The translations under genes were made by a program, and so were the position numbers. DNA of 64,000 nucleotides from Antilocapra americana (lineage: Eukaryota > Chordata > Mammalia > Artiodactyla > Antilocapridae). The stretch's first letter is position 1; every line of letters starts with the position of its first letter. Below the pieces are notes generated by a model. It saw only the letters and a list, made by a program, of their open reading frames with translations. It was not told where the DNA came from and did no database searches. Below are positions 20,609 through 31,493 of this stretch, piece after piece. The stretch covers positions 973,299 to 1,037,298 of the forward strand of contig ML664159.1 in the NCBI GenBank assembly GCA_007570785.1. Reading direction: 5' to 3'.

Positions 20609-20621
20609 CCAGCTAAGTCTT

Positions 20622-21394
20622 GAAACCTAAGTATATCCACTGTTTTAAAGAATCACTACTATAAAACCAGTAGAAGAGTATGAAAAATAACACTGCTTTA
20701 TTGCACTAGTTTTCAAATGAAGCATACAACTCTGTTTTGACTGAACAAAGTTCAAGAATTTACACCTTTGTTCTTGCCAAGATTTATTCAAAATACATTT
20801 TCAGTGCCACTGGGAATGAAACCTTATCTGGAAAAGACAATAACTGGTACTATAAATAATGAACAAATGAATACAGATTGTCAGGGAACACCTCAAATAA
20901 TTCTCTATAAATCAAAAGGACATGTAATTCAATTCATGACATGCATATTTTAACTTGCTTCATTCAAAAGCATATTTTTATTAAAAATGTTATGGTCACT
21001 TTAGTCAAATGCCACTTGTGTCTAACTTTAGTTAGATATTGGTTTATGTACCTGAGGGGACAACATTTTTCAAGTGTTAAAAGAAGGCAAGGGTTACAAA
21101 TGACATATAATACTTTTATGCACAAAGAGAGAAGGGAAGTGAGATATTGTTGGAGGTATTTCTACCCATTGAAGAGCATTATTAATGAAAACAAAAGTAT
21201 TAAATAATCAGAAGAAACAATTATTGGAATAAGCACTTTAACAGCAAGCTACACAACAGTTCTAAATATTCTAGGGCAAATAAGCCTAAAGAAATGAGGA
21301 ACAGAGGCAGTATTTGTCCCTTTGCACGGGCTTACATACACTTGACTTCAGAGAAGGCCCAGTTCCTCATCTCCTAGTAATGGCCTCTGCTGAG
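20622..21394. other. Unassigned sequence
   Basis: AT-rich; the open frames at 20768-20953 and 20941-21207 have no recognisable domains. Confidence 0.4.
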
Positions 21395-21799
21395 TTCATT
21401 TCAGTTCAGTCACTCAGCTATGCTTGAATCTTTGCAACACCATGGAGTGCAGCATGCCAGGCCTCCTTGTCCATCACCGACTCCAGGAGCTTACTCAAAT
21501 TCATGACATTGTGTCAGTGATGCCATCCAACCATCTCATCCTCTGTTGTCCCCTTCTCCTCCTGCCTTCAATCTATCCCAGCATCAGGGTCTTTTCCAAT
21601 GAGTCAACTCTTCGCATGAGGTGGCCAAAGTATTGGAGTTTTAGCTTCAACATCAGTCCTTCCAATGAATATTCAGGACTGATTTCCTTAAAGATGGACT
21701 GGTTAGATCTCTTTGCAGTCCAAGGGACTCTCAAGAGTCTTCTCCAGCACCAAAGTTCAAAAGCATCAATTCTTCGGCGCTCAGCTTTCTATACACTCC

Positions 21800-24422
21800 A
21801 ACTCTCACATCCATACTTGACTACAGGAAAAACCATAGCTTTGACTACACAGACCTTTGTTGGCAAAGTAATGTCTCTTCTTTTTAATATGCTGTTTAGG
21901 TTGGTCATAATTTTTCTTCCAAGGAGCAAGCGGTAATTTAATTTCATGGCTGCAGTTGCAGTTGCAGTCACCATCTGCACTGATTTTGGAGCCCTCAAAA
22001 ATAAAGTCTGACACTGTTTCCATGGTTACTGCATCTATTTGCCATGAAGTGATGGGACCAGATGCCATGGTCTTAGTTTTCTGAATGTCGTACTTTAAGC
22101 CAACTTTTTCACTCTCCTCCCTCACTTTCATCAAGAGGCTCTTTAGTTCTTTCTCACTTTCTGCCATAAGGGTGGTGTCATTTGCATAAATGAGGTTCTT
22201 AATATTGCTCTGGGAAATCTTGATTCCATCTTGTGCTTCATCCAGTCCAGCATTACTCATGATGTACTGTATGTAAGTTAAATAAGCAGAGTGACAACAT
22301 ACAGCTTTGACATACTCCTTTCTCAATTTGGAACCAGCCTGTTGTTCCATGTCCAGTTCTAACTATTGCTTCTTGACCTGCATACAGATTTCTCAGAAGG
22401 CAGGTAAGGTGGTCTGGTATTCTCATCTCTTGAAGAATTTTTCCACAGTTTGTTGTGATCCATACAGTCAAAGGCTTTGGCACAGTCAATAAAGCAGAAA
22501 TAGATATTTTTCTGGAACTCTCTTGCTTTTTTGAAGATCCAAAGGATGTTGGCAATTTGATCTCTGGTTCCTATGCCTTTTCTAAATACAACTTGAACAT
22601 CTAGAAGTCACGGTTCACATACTGTTGAAGCCTGGCTTGGAGAATTTTCAGAATTAGTTTGCTAGCATGTGAGATGAGTGCAATTATGTGGTAGTTTGAG
22701 CATTGTTTGGCATTGCTTTCTATGGCATTGGAATGAAAACTGACCTATTCCAGTCCTGTGGCTACTGCTGAGTTTTCCAAATTTGCTGGCTTATTGAGTG
22801 CAGCACGTTCACAGCATCAGCTTTCAGGATTTGAAATACTCAACTGGAATTTCATCACTTCCACTAGCTTTGTTGGTGTTGATGCTTCCTAAGACCCACC
22901 TGACTCCACATTCTAGGATCTCTGACTCTGGGTGAGTGATCACACTGTTGTGATTATCTGGGTCATGAAGATCTTTTTTGTATAGTTCTTCTGTGTATTC
23001 TTGCCACCTCTTCTTAATATCTTCTGCTTCTGTTAGGTCCCTAACATTTCTGTCCTTGATTGAGCCTATCTTTGCATGAAATATTCCCTTGGTATCTCTA
23101 TATTTCTTGAGGAGATCTCTAGTCTTTCCCGTTCTGTTGTTTTCCTATATTTCTTTGCACTGATAGCTGAGGAAGGCTTTCTTATCTCTCCTTGCTATTC
23201 TTTGGAACTCTGCATTCAAATGGGTATATCTTTCCTTTTCTCCTTTGCTTTTTACTTCTCTTCTTTTCTCAGCTATTTGTAAGGCCTCCCCAGACAATCA
23301 TTTTGCCCTTTTGCATTTCTTTTTCTTGGGGATGGTCTTAATCACTGCCTCCTGTACAATGTCATGAACCTCCATCCATAGTTCATCAGGCACTCTGTCT
23401 ATTAGGTCTAATCCCTTGAATCTATTTGTTACTTCCACTGTGTAGTTGTAAGGGATTTGATTTAGGTCATACCTGAATGTTCAGTGGTTTTCCCTACTTT
23501 CTTTAATTTATGTCTGAATTTAGCACTAAGGAGTTCATGATCTGAGCCACAGTCAGCTCCCAGTCTTGTTTTTGCTGACTGTATAGAGCTTCTCCATCTT
23601 TGGCTGCAAAAAACATAACCAATCTGATTTTGGCATTGACCATCTGGTGATGTCGATGTGTAGAGTCTTCTCTTGTGTTGTTGGAAGAGGGTGTTTGCTA
23701 TGACCAGTGCATTCTCTTGGCAAAACTCTGTTAGCCTTTTCCCTGCTTCATTCTGTTCTCCAAGGCCAAATTTGCCTGTTACTCCAGGTGTCTCTTGGCT
23801 TCCTACTTTTGCATTCCAGTCCCCTATAAAGAAAACGACATCTTTTTTGGCTGTTAGTTCTAGAAGGTCTTTTAGGTATTCATAGAACCATTCAACTTCA
23901 GCTTCTTCAGCATTATTGGTTGGGGCATACACTTGGATTATTATGATATTGAATGGTTTGCCTTGGAAACGAACAGAGATCATTTTATCGTTTTTGAGAT
24001 TGCATCCGAGTACTGCATTTTGAACTCTTTTGTTGACCATGATGGCTACTCCACTTTTTCAAAGGTATTCTTGCCCACTGTAGTAGATGTAATGGTCATC
24101 TGATAAATTCACCCATTCCAGTCCATTTTAGTTCACTGATCCCTAAAATGTCTATGTTCACTCTTGCCATCTCCTGTTTGACCACTTCCAATTTGCCTTG
24201 ATTCATGGACCTAACATTCCAGCTTCCTATGCGATATCGCTCTTTACAGCATTGTACTTTGCTTCCATCACCAGTCACAACCACAACTGGGTGTTGTTTT
24301 TGCTTTGGCTCCATCTCTTCATTGTTTCTGGAATTAGTTCTCCACTGATCTCCAGTAGCATATTGGGCACCTACCGACTTGGGGAGTTCATCTTTCAGTG
24401 TCCTATCTTTTTGCCTTTTCAT
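21800..24422 (-). pseudogene. BovB ORF2 (endonuclease-reverse transcriptase), decayed
   Basis: Read on the minus strand. 24422-24096: start region with IGSWNVRSMNQGKLEVVKQEM and LGISELKWTG, the first endonuclease motifs (N and E). 24040-23462: YAPTNNAEEAEVEWFYEYL, GDWNAKVG, NQIGYVFCSQRW and GADCGSDHELL. NQIG replaces the usual NQID, so a catalytic aspartate is lost. The linker and early reverse transcriptase (about 23400-22250) have several stops and frameshifts. 22350-21805: IYANDTTLMAESEKELKSLL, in which the YADD box reads YAND (22177-22188). Two catalytic losses plus frameshifts make it inactive. Confidence 0.9.
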
Positions 24423-24891
24423 ACTTCCATGGGGTTTTCAAGGGAAGAATACTAAAGTGGTTTGCCATTCCCTTCTCCAGTGGACCACATTTTATCAGAA
24501 CTCTCTGCCATGACATGTCCATCTTTGTTGGCCCTACGTGGAATGGCTCATAGTTTCATTGAGTTAGACAAGGCTGTGGTCCATGTGATCAGATTGGTTA
24601 GTATTCTGTGATTGTGGTTTTCATTCTGTCTTCCCTCTGATGAAAAAGAATAAGAGGCTTATGGAAGCTTCCTGATGGGAGAGACTGACTAAGGGGGAAA
24701 CTGGGTCTTGATCTGATGGGCAGAGCCATGCTGAGTAAATCTTTAATCCAATTTTCTGTTGAAGGGCTGGGCTGTGTTCCCTCCTTTTATTTGACCTGAG
24801 GCCAAACTATGGTGGAGGTAAAGATGAAAATGTTGACCTCCTTCAAAAAGTCCCAAGCATGCATGGCTACACTCAGTGCCCCCAACCCTGC

Positions 24892-25270
24892 AGCAGGCCA
24901 CCATTGACTCACGCCTCTGCCAGAGATTCCTGGGCTCTCACAGGCAAGTCTGGGTCAGTCTCTTGTGGGGTCACTGCTCCTTTCTCCTGGGTCCTTGTAT
25001 GTACAAGGTTCTGTTCGTGCCCTCCAAGAGTCTGTTTCCCTAGTCCTGTGTAAGTTCTGGCATCTCTTTGGTGGATTAATGGCGACCCCCTCCAAGAGGG
25101 CTTATGCCATACCCAGGTCTCCTGCACCCAGAGCCGCTGCCCCTGCAGCAGGCCACTGCTGACCCATACCTCCACAGGAAACACTGTGGAGAGAAACACT
25201 GAGAAACCTCTCAGTCTCTGTGGGGTCTCTGGGTCCTGGTGCACACAAAAAATATGTTTGAGCCCTCTGA
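24892..25270 (-). repeat. BovB 5' UTR tandem units
   Basis: Two partly similar units begin at 24892 and 25141 with CCCTGCAGCAGGCCACY; both go on to TGGGGTC..TGGGTCCT. Diverged, with the second unit shorter. Overlapping open frames here on both strands are non-coding. Confidence 0.6.
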
Positions 25271-25360
25271 GCATCTCTGGCAGGCATGGGGTGTGATTCT
25301 AAATGCAATTTCACCCCTCCTACCATCTTGCTGGGCCTCTCCTTTGCCCTTGGATGTGGG

Positions 25361-25650
25361 CTAAAGGAGAAGCCCAATGCTATAAACTTGAGGCAGCCCA
25401 GGGACCTTCAGCCTCTTTTCCCTGTCTAAGACTTTTAGTATCACTCCTAGTCACCTAGCAAATTTTCATCTAAGGAAAGGAAAAAAAATATTAAATGCTC
25501 GCTTGTCCTCTACAGTGGCAAGGCCTATTTTTAATCACTTTAAATGCAGATAGATGGTCTTGTTTGGTTCATGATGATGATGATGATAGAATGCTTTGTA
25601 TGTATTTTACTGTTATATCCTTGAATTAATTTCTTCCCATTTTACTTTAG
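25361..25650. other. Unassigned sequence
   Basis: Flank of the BovB; a short (ATG)n-like run near 25572-25587. Nothing else recognised. Confidence 0.4.
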
Positions 25651-26070
25651 TTCAATTCAGTCAAAATATGTTTATGATGCATCTCCTTTCCTCCAGGCCC
25701 TGTACAAGGACTTGGTCAATGGCATGTATTCAACTAACTACAGAGCAAGGAGATCAAACCATACACCATCAGTGGGCCAATAATGCTGTGGGGACAGTAG
25801 GGAGGAGCCAGAACTGTGAGGATGGAGAGAGGAAACAGAGGAGGCATTCAATCTAGGACGTGAGAGAGAAGGAAAGGGACAAAAAGCCGAGGAGTGTGAA
25901 AGTGCACGTATGTCAACACACTAGTGAATGGAAAAAACTTAGGTTAAAAACATAGTTATGGGCCATACTATGAACTGAAAATTCATAATGTCAAGCTGAG
26001 GGATTCACACTTTATTTTTCCTATATAAAAGGTGAGAGGGCTGAGGAGGAAGAAAGTGAGTTATGAAACT
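25651..26070 (-). mobile_element. Possible degenerate L2
   Basis: CTCCAGGCCCTGTACAAGGACTTGGTC near the left and GTCAAGCTGAGGGATTCACACTTTATTTT near the right fall in the order of a reversed L2 but are weak. Confidence 0.3.
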
Positions 26071-26084
26071 AGTATTCACCATAT

Positions 26085-26690
26085 TTTTTTAATTTAAATT
26101 TTATTATTTTTTTTTAGAGAGTCATAATAAAGTTCAGGGAAAGACACAGAGATTTACCATACTCCTCCTGTCCCAACACATCCCCCATGGTCACCACCCA
26201 CCACAGTCACTCTCCTGACTCCCCCTACCCCGATGACCACTGATCATTTTACTGTCTCCATAGTTTTGCCTTTTCCAGAATGTCATATTCATAGTTGAAA
26301 TCATATGGTAACCTTTTCACGTTGACTTCTTTCACTTAGAAATATGCGTTTAATTTTTGTTCATGTCCTTTCATGATTTGATAACTCATTTATTTTTAGT
26401 GCTGAATATTAGTTCATTGTCTGGATATATCACAGTTTTTTTTTTAATCCATTCACCAACTAAAGGATAACTTGGTTGCTTCCAATCTTGGCAATTTTGA
26501 AAGCGGCTATAAATATCTCTGCAAATTTTTGTGTAGACATAAATTTTCACCTCTTCTGAGTAAATACCAAGGAGTGCAATTGCTGGGTCATATGGTGGAC
26601 AGTCACCATCTTTTACTGATTCTGGGATGTACATGTTTGACAATTCTAGCATCAGAATGTATCTTTCAATGAACAGTCTTATAGTGGGGA
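26085..26690 (-). mobile_element. Old L1, 3' UTR and ORF2 C-terminus
   Basis: T-rich tail, 3' UTR with ATGACCACTGATCATTTTACTGTCTCC, then the ORF2 end. On the minus strand 26600-26430 reads YDPAIALLGIYSEEVKIYV and CQDWKQPSYPLVGEWIKK, equivalent to the standard [11 protein letters not shown] and TWKQP.CPS..EWI. 5'-truncated. Confidence 0.85.
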
Positions 26691-27066
26691 TTGTTCCATA
26701 ATTGTATTGCCAATACCAACAGCTTATATTTTCCTCCTTGTTCATTTACAGAAATGATATATAATAAAAATCTGCCAAATAAATTTAGAAGTGTCTTTAG
26801 AGAGAAAAAATCTAATAAGAGAGAATTATTTTGTAGTATTTTTAAATTTGCTGATACATAAGATAACTATGTGGAAGACTGCTTTTAATATATATGGATC
26901 ACAATATTAAGTGCTTAAACAAGGAGGTAATGTAATCAAAATTATTCTTAAAGAATTGTTCTTAGCATTCTCCTGTGAAATAATAAAGAATGTATTCGGG
27001 AAGCATGAAGTGGAGTCCAATGACAAAGCTGGAGGCTATTTATATACTGTAATACTATAGCATTGT
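26691..27066. other. Unassigned AT-rich sequence
   Basis: Nothing recognised. Confidence 0.4.
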
Positions 27067-27186
27067 AGGGGTTCCTGGGAGGTCAGCTGGAAAAGAATCC
27101 ACCTGCAATGCAAGACACCCTGGTTCGATTCCTGGGTTGGGAAGTTCTCCTGGAGAAGGGATAGGCTACCCACACCAGTATTCTTG
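27067..27186 (+). mobile_element. Bov-tA SINE, 5' part only
   Basis: tRNA-like head and the first part of the BovA body (GGTTCGATTCCTGGGTTGGGAAG to CACACCAGTATTCTTGG), then directly followed by a second, complete copy. The 3' part is absent. Confidence 0.85.
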
Positions 27187-27395
27187 GGCTTTCCTGGTGG
27201 GTCAGATGGTAAAGAATCCACCTGCAATGCAGGACACCTGGGTTTGAACCCTGGGTTGGGAAGATTCCCCTGGAGGGGGACATGGCAACCCACTCCAGTA
27301 TTCTTGCCTAGAGAACCCCAGGGACACTGGAGACTGGCAGGCCGCAGTCCATGGGGTCGCAAAGAGTCAGACATGACTTAGCGACTAAGCACACA
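27187..27395 (+). mobile_element. Bov-tA SINE, complete
   Basis: Complete head (GGCTTTCCTGGTGGGTCAGATGG), body and end (GACATGACTTAGCGACTAAGCACACA), fused head-to-tail to the partial copy before it. The tail runs into the AT-rich array. Confidence 0.9.
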
Positions 27396-27398
27396 TAG

Positions 27399-27577
27399 TA
27401 TTATGATATATATATATATATCATACATATATATATGTATGTATTATGATATATATATATATCATACATATATATGTATGTATTATTATATATATCATAC
27501 ATATATATGTATGTATTATGATATATATATATATATCATACATATATATATATATAGTATATATATATGTATGGCAT
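27399..27577. repeat. AT-rich palindromic tandem repeat
   Basis: About four copies of a 33-43-bp unit of the form TATTATGATATATATATATC-ATACATATATATGTATG. Each unit contains ATACATATATATGTAT, a perfect palindrome, and the units differ mainly in AT length. Likely to form hairpins or cruciforms and to be length-polymorphic. Confidence 0.85.
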
Positions 27578-27586
27578 AGTATATAG

Positions 27587-27797
27587 GACCTTCCCTGGTA
27601 ACTCAGATAATAAAGCATCTGCCTACAGTCTAGGAGACCCAGGTTTGATCCCTGGGTCTGAAAAATCCCCTGGAGAATAGTGGCAATCCACTCCAGTATT
27701 CTTGCCTAGAGAATCCCATGGACAAAGGAGCTGGTGGGCTATAGTCGATGGGGTTGTAAAGAGTTGGACATGACTAAGGGACTAACACTTTCACTTT
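27587..27797 (+). mobile_element. Bov-tA SINE
   Basis: Head CTTCCCTGGTAACTCAGATAATAAAG, body, and a CTTTCACTTTCAT tail. ATATAG occurs on both sides (about 27581 and 27799), a possible short target duplication. Confidence 0.9.
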
Positions 27798-27849
27798 CAT
27801 ATAGTTACTATATATACAGTATGCTAATATATGTGGTATACTATATATA

Positions 27850-27972
27850 TGGAGAGGGAAATGGCAACTCATTCCAACATTCTTACTTGGGAAATCCCAT
27901 GGACAGAGGAGCCTGGAGGGCTGCAGTCTATGGGCTCACAAAAGAGTTGGACACAATTTAGTGACAAAGCAA
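27850..27972 (+). mobile_element. BovA SINE fragment
   Basis: BovA monomer (GGAGAGGGAAATGGCAACTC to GACACAATTTAGTGACAAAGC) set in AT-rich sequence; no tRNA-like head. Confidence 0.85.
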
Positions 27973-28009
27973 CAATATATTACATATATATATATGCACA
28001 CAACACACA

Positions 28010-28362
28010 ACAGTATAGACAAGAAAATATGGTATATGAGCGATGGAAGTGGCATTAGACATTCAAGAAAGTCAAGATTCATTTTAAATATACACTTATT
28101 GAGAAAAAGTATCCATCTGGATGTGATCTGATGAGGGAGAAGGAGTTAGAAGTAACTTTCTCTTTGTGGGTTTTTGCCTTTTTTTTTCAAAAAAACTGTT
28201 GTCTGCATTTCCTATTCAATCAAATCAAAGTTCTGGTGTAGGGACATAATTTTGTAAATAACCAGCTGCTAAAAAAAGAAAACAAAATATCCTTTTTGCT
28301 TTGGCATTGTAAGCAGACTGCTTGAATCTCCAATGTATATGAGATGTCATTTTGGTCCATCT
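28010..28362. other. Unassigned sequence
   Basis: Nothing recognised. Confidence 0.4.
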
Positions 28363-28454
28363 ACATAGTCATCCTGGTGGGCTGCTGTCTATGGGGTCGC
28401 ACAGAGTCGGACATGACTGAAGCGACTTAGCAGCAGCAGCAGCACATAGTCATC
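28363..28454 (+). mobile_element. Bov-A2 3' end, 70 bp, with 11-bp target duplication
   Basis: 28374-28443 is only the last 70 bp of Bov-A2 (CTGGTGGGCTGCTGTC to (AGC)n). ACATAGTCATC flanks it at 28363-28373 and 28444-28454, so it was truncated at insertion. Confidence 0.92.
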
Positions 28455-29029
28455 ATGATAGTGATGACTGTCACTTGACAGTGACCTACAGTTAACACCG
28501 AGCATCTGATACGTAAAACCACCCATCTGGACAATGGGCTGAGCTGTCAGCTCAAATTTCCCAGGATATAACCCCTGCCTCAACGATACTAGGAAAAACT
28601 GTGGAACATCTGTGTCATCTCCAAGGCCATTCTGTATTTATCTGAAGGGCTAACATCATGGTCTTCATCATACTCGACTCATTTTCACTTACCTAGCTCT
28701 TTAACAAACAAACTTCCTAATTTATCTAAACTTCTGCTCCATTCTCTTAATTATTATTTAGCCAGTCATGTTTTGACAGTAAAATTTATCTAGCAACATT
28801 CACCATAACTTTCTTCCAAATTTTTATTTGAGGCCCCAACATTTTAGGTTAACTCATACTGGCCTTACTGCACACTATCCCGCTCCCCTACTCCTCAACT
28901 AGAGATAAAAGCAGAATCCTGTGCATATGACAGACTCATCGGATTTTTAGAATGGCACATAAGTGAATGAATGTGTAATTTATTGTGCATAGCAGGACAT
29001 TTTTGAGAGTAAAGGACAACATTACTAAT
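28455..29029. other. Unassigned sequence
   Basis: No recognised element or gene. Confidence 0.4.
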
Positions 29030-29150
29030 AATTACACAGGAACAGTGTGCACAATCCTGCTCAGGATGAAAGGTCATATTATTTATAAGGCCCTGGGTGA
29101 TCTGGCCTCTGACGAGATGCCCAGCTTTATTTCTGTGTGTTTTCTTTTTT
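29030..29150 (+). mobile_element. L2 LINE fragment
   Basis: ATTTATAAGGCCCTGGGTGATCTGGCCTCTG matches the conserved L2 phrase TACAAGGCCCTACATGATCTGGCCCCTG, followed by a CCAGCTTTATTTCT block. Confidence 0.6.
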
Positions 29151-29465
29151 TTAATTCTTTTTTGAAAAATCAAATTCTGAAAACTACCTTCCAGTGGTTC
29201 ACTTTTTGGCCAAGTCCTCTCAGTTGAAAAGCAAAATATTTGGTTAAATTAATTTAGTATTATAATCTAATATTCCTAAAACAGAATTGGAATGATAAGG
29301 TTATAGTAACATTACCCTAGGCATGTGCCAGAAACAGTTAGTAGGATTCCAAAAAAAGAAGATGAAAAAACTCAGGCTAAGTGACTTTAAAGTGGTTCTC
29401 TTAACTACAAGCCTCATTAAAACCACTACTTGTTAATCTCCAAGAGAGTGGTGAACTATGGTATG
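29151..29465. other. Unassigned sequence
   Basis: Nothing recognised. Confidence 0.35.
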
Positions 29466-29685
29466 TGAGTGCTAAGTTCCTTCCATCATATCCAACTCTT
29501 TTGCAACTTTATGGACCATAGCCTGCCAGGCTCCTCTGTCCATGGGATTCTCCAGGTGAGAATACTGGAGTGGTTAGCCATTCTCTTCCCCAGGGGATCT
29601 TCCAGACCCAGGGATTGAACTCACATCTCTTATGTCTCTTGCATTGGCAGGTGGGTTCTTTACCGCTAGCACCATCTGGGAAGAT
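29466..29685 (-). mobile_element. Bov-tA SINE
   Basis: Full-length minus-strand copy, ending in the reversed head TTCTTTACCGCTAGCACCATCTGGGAAG. It carries an extra TCTCTTATGTCTC run in the tRNA-like region. Confidence 0.9.
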
Positions 29686-30819
29686 TTTGGTGATAGCTTC
29701 CCCAATTTATGAGAGTCTGGAAAGGAGATTAATGTTCTTCTGTTTTGTGAAACACTTTTTGAGAAATTCTGTTCAGGAAAAAAATTATACTTTATCTCCA
29801 TTTAATAAGCTAAAGTTTTTGTTTGTTTGTCCATAGTCAATGCTTTAATACTTATTCATAACCCTGAAGTAGCAGTTTAAGCCAAGTTGAGGGTTCCCTT
29901 TCCAATTTACTTCTGTGCCTTGGTATTGCTATGATCAGATTTGAACAGGTATATAAATGTAGCAATGAGACATGTAGGATGCAAAAATCACTGATATAGT
30001 GTTTTGTGGGTAGGAATCTCTGCAATTCCATAAACTGTCTATGACAGCCTAAAGAATTTATAGCTTTCCCTTCAAACTCTCTTTAATAACCAGCTTCCTC
30101 TTTAACAACATGTTGTGAATGGACTGAAACCAACATGGATGTTTCCTTTCTTGGTAATCAGGAGACAAGCCATGCTCTCTCTTAGTTTGATAAGACTATC
30201 AGGATGTGAAAAATAAATCTTGGCAGAGTTAGTAAGTTAAATCCTCAAACGAAACTCAGATAAAGTACATGTAAACGTAGTAACTGCATATCCTTTCGAG
30301 AAAAATATGGTTTAAATATGGTTTCAAATTTAAAAGAACACAGTAAAAATTTTAGAACTTGCCATTAAAGGCAATTTTTTTAAATAAAAATTCAGAAACA
30401 TTGTCTCTCAGAGTATGATTTCTGAAAAAGCCATACTTTAGACATGGCTCTCTTTTGATAAATGGGTAAGTTATATCATTCTGCCTTGTAATTTTAAAAT
30501 AATGTTGCATGTCATCTGATAAAACAGCAAAACCAGAAAAGGACCCCATGAAGAGATTTATTAGTACCTTGTTTATTTTCCTTTGTTTTGTGGCCCCAAA
30601 ACTTACAAAACATTTAATTGTGATTAATCTTTAACTAATTCTTTTAGAATGTACTTCCAAACATATACACATTGACCACTAAATATCACAATCATCTATA
30701 TAATATATTAGAAATACTCAGCTTTATGAGGGTAAGATGCCAAATATTATCACCTTATTTGGAAAAATCTTATATTAAAAGTATATTCATTTCTTCATTT
30801 GTTTCTAAGAGAACACACA
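29686..30819. other. Unassigned sequence
   Basis: About 1.1 kb, AT-rich, no recognised element or gene. Confidence 0.4.
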
Positions 30820-30990
30820 TTGTAGTGGGCAAGACTTCAGACTTAAGATAAATCTGGATTTAAATCCTAGTTCTATCACTGAATACTGTGACATTCTAAG
30901 CATCTCTTACACCTCATTTGCTAAATGAGGTGCTAATAATGACTCACTTATAAGCTTCTTATAAGAATTTAATAAACAGAAATATGTAAA
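30820..30990 (+). mobile_element. MIR SINE
   Basis: GATAAATCTGGATTTAAATCCTAGTTCTATCACTGA, GTGACATTCTAAGCATCTCT, AATGAGGTGCTAATAATGACTCAC and TTATAAGAATTTAATAAACAGAAATATG follow the MIR order. Confidence 0.75.
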
Positions 30991-31493
30991 AATTTTTGGC
31001 TTAAGTTCTGGCTTGGAGTAAATCAATGTCACTATTAAACAGAATTAGTACATATAAATACTTTCCATTAGTACCTTGAGTTGTTGGCATGCTATGTACC
31101 AAGATTTAGCTTTCCACTCATTTAGCATTTACCATGTCTGTTTCTACACAGCAGAAATGCATCTGTGCTATCAAGCATCTTCTAAGTCACTATATACAAG
31201 AATAAAGTTTTTACCAGCTTCTCTTATCTTTCTCTTCACCTCTTGTACTTTCCATTTTGTCTCCTTCCTGGGACTGCAGTTTTGAAAACTAAACACCTGT
31301 TGCCATTGGAAGAAAATCCTGTAGAGAAAAGAAGTCTAAATAAAGTGAGGGTGAAGAGTCTGCCTGTCAGTGTTTACAGGACCCAAAGACTGTTGCCCTT
31401 AACACCACCATACCCTAACATCACTCCAGAAAAACAAATCTATGTGGATGTTACAACCAATCAATATTAGCATCTCCTTCCATGGGACCATGC
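30991..31493. other. Unassigned sequence
   Basis: Small overlapping open frames (31076-31285, 31243-31470) without known domains. Confidence 0.4.

Larger units (their letters stand above)
16506..20621 (-). mobile_element. Young ruminant L1 with 5' inversion and 13-bp target duplication
   Basis: A single insertion, 16519-20608, bounded by perfect CCAGCTAAGTCTT repeats at 16506-16518 and 20609-20621. Left part (to about 18940): 3' half on the minus strand, with polyT (polyA tail), 3' UTR and ORF2 from the reverse-transcriptase region to its stop. Right part (about 18941-20608): 5' half on the plus strand, with ORF1 and the start of ORF2. The ORF2 stretch between the late endonuclease and the IPGMQGF reverse-transcriptase block is missing, so the inversion was accompanied by a deletion. 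Open frames and a clean duplication indicate recent insertion. Confidence 0.95.
21395..25360 (-). mobile_element. BovB LINE, near full length
   Basis: Almost 4 kb of BovB on the minus strand, from its 3' end (reversed CACTCAGCTATGCTTGAATC at 21412) through reverse transcriptase, linker and endonuclease to the 5' UTR (CCTTTGCCCTTGGATGTGGG near 25341-25360). The 5' UTR contains two related ~250-bp units starting at CCCTGCAGCAGGCCAC (24892 and 25141). Coding frames are broken. No clear target duplication, which fits an older copy. Confidence 0.92.

Noticed and set aside
24859..25377. Cluster of open frames on both strands up to 121 codons
   Set aside because: They fall in the BovB 5' UTR, which is GC-rich and repetitive; no known domain.
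21371..25455. CTCCTAGT near 21371 and 25445 as the target duplication of the long BovB
   Set aside because: Both copies lie well outside the recognisable ends of the element (about 25 and 85 bp), so the match is probably chance.
27404..27577. A regulatory TATA-box array
   Set aside because: Simple AT repetition; no promoter context.
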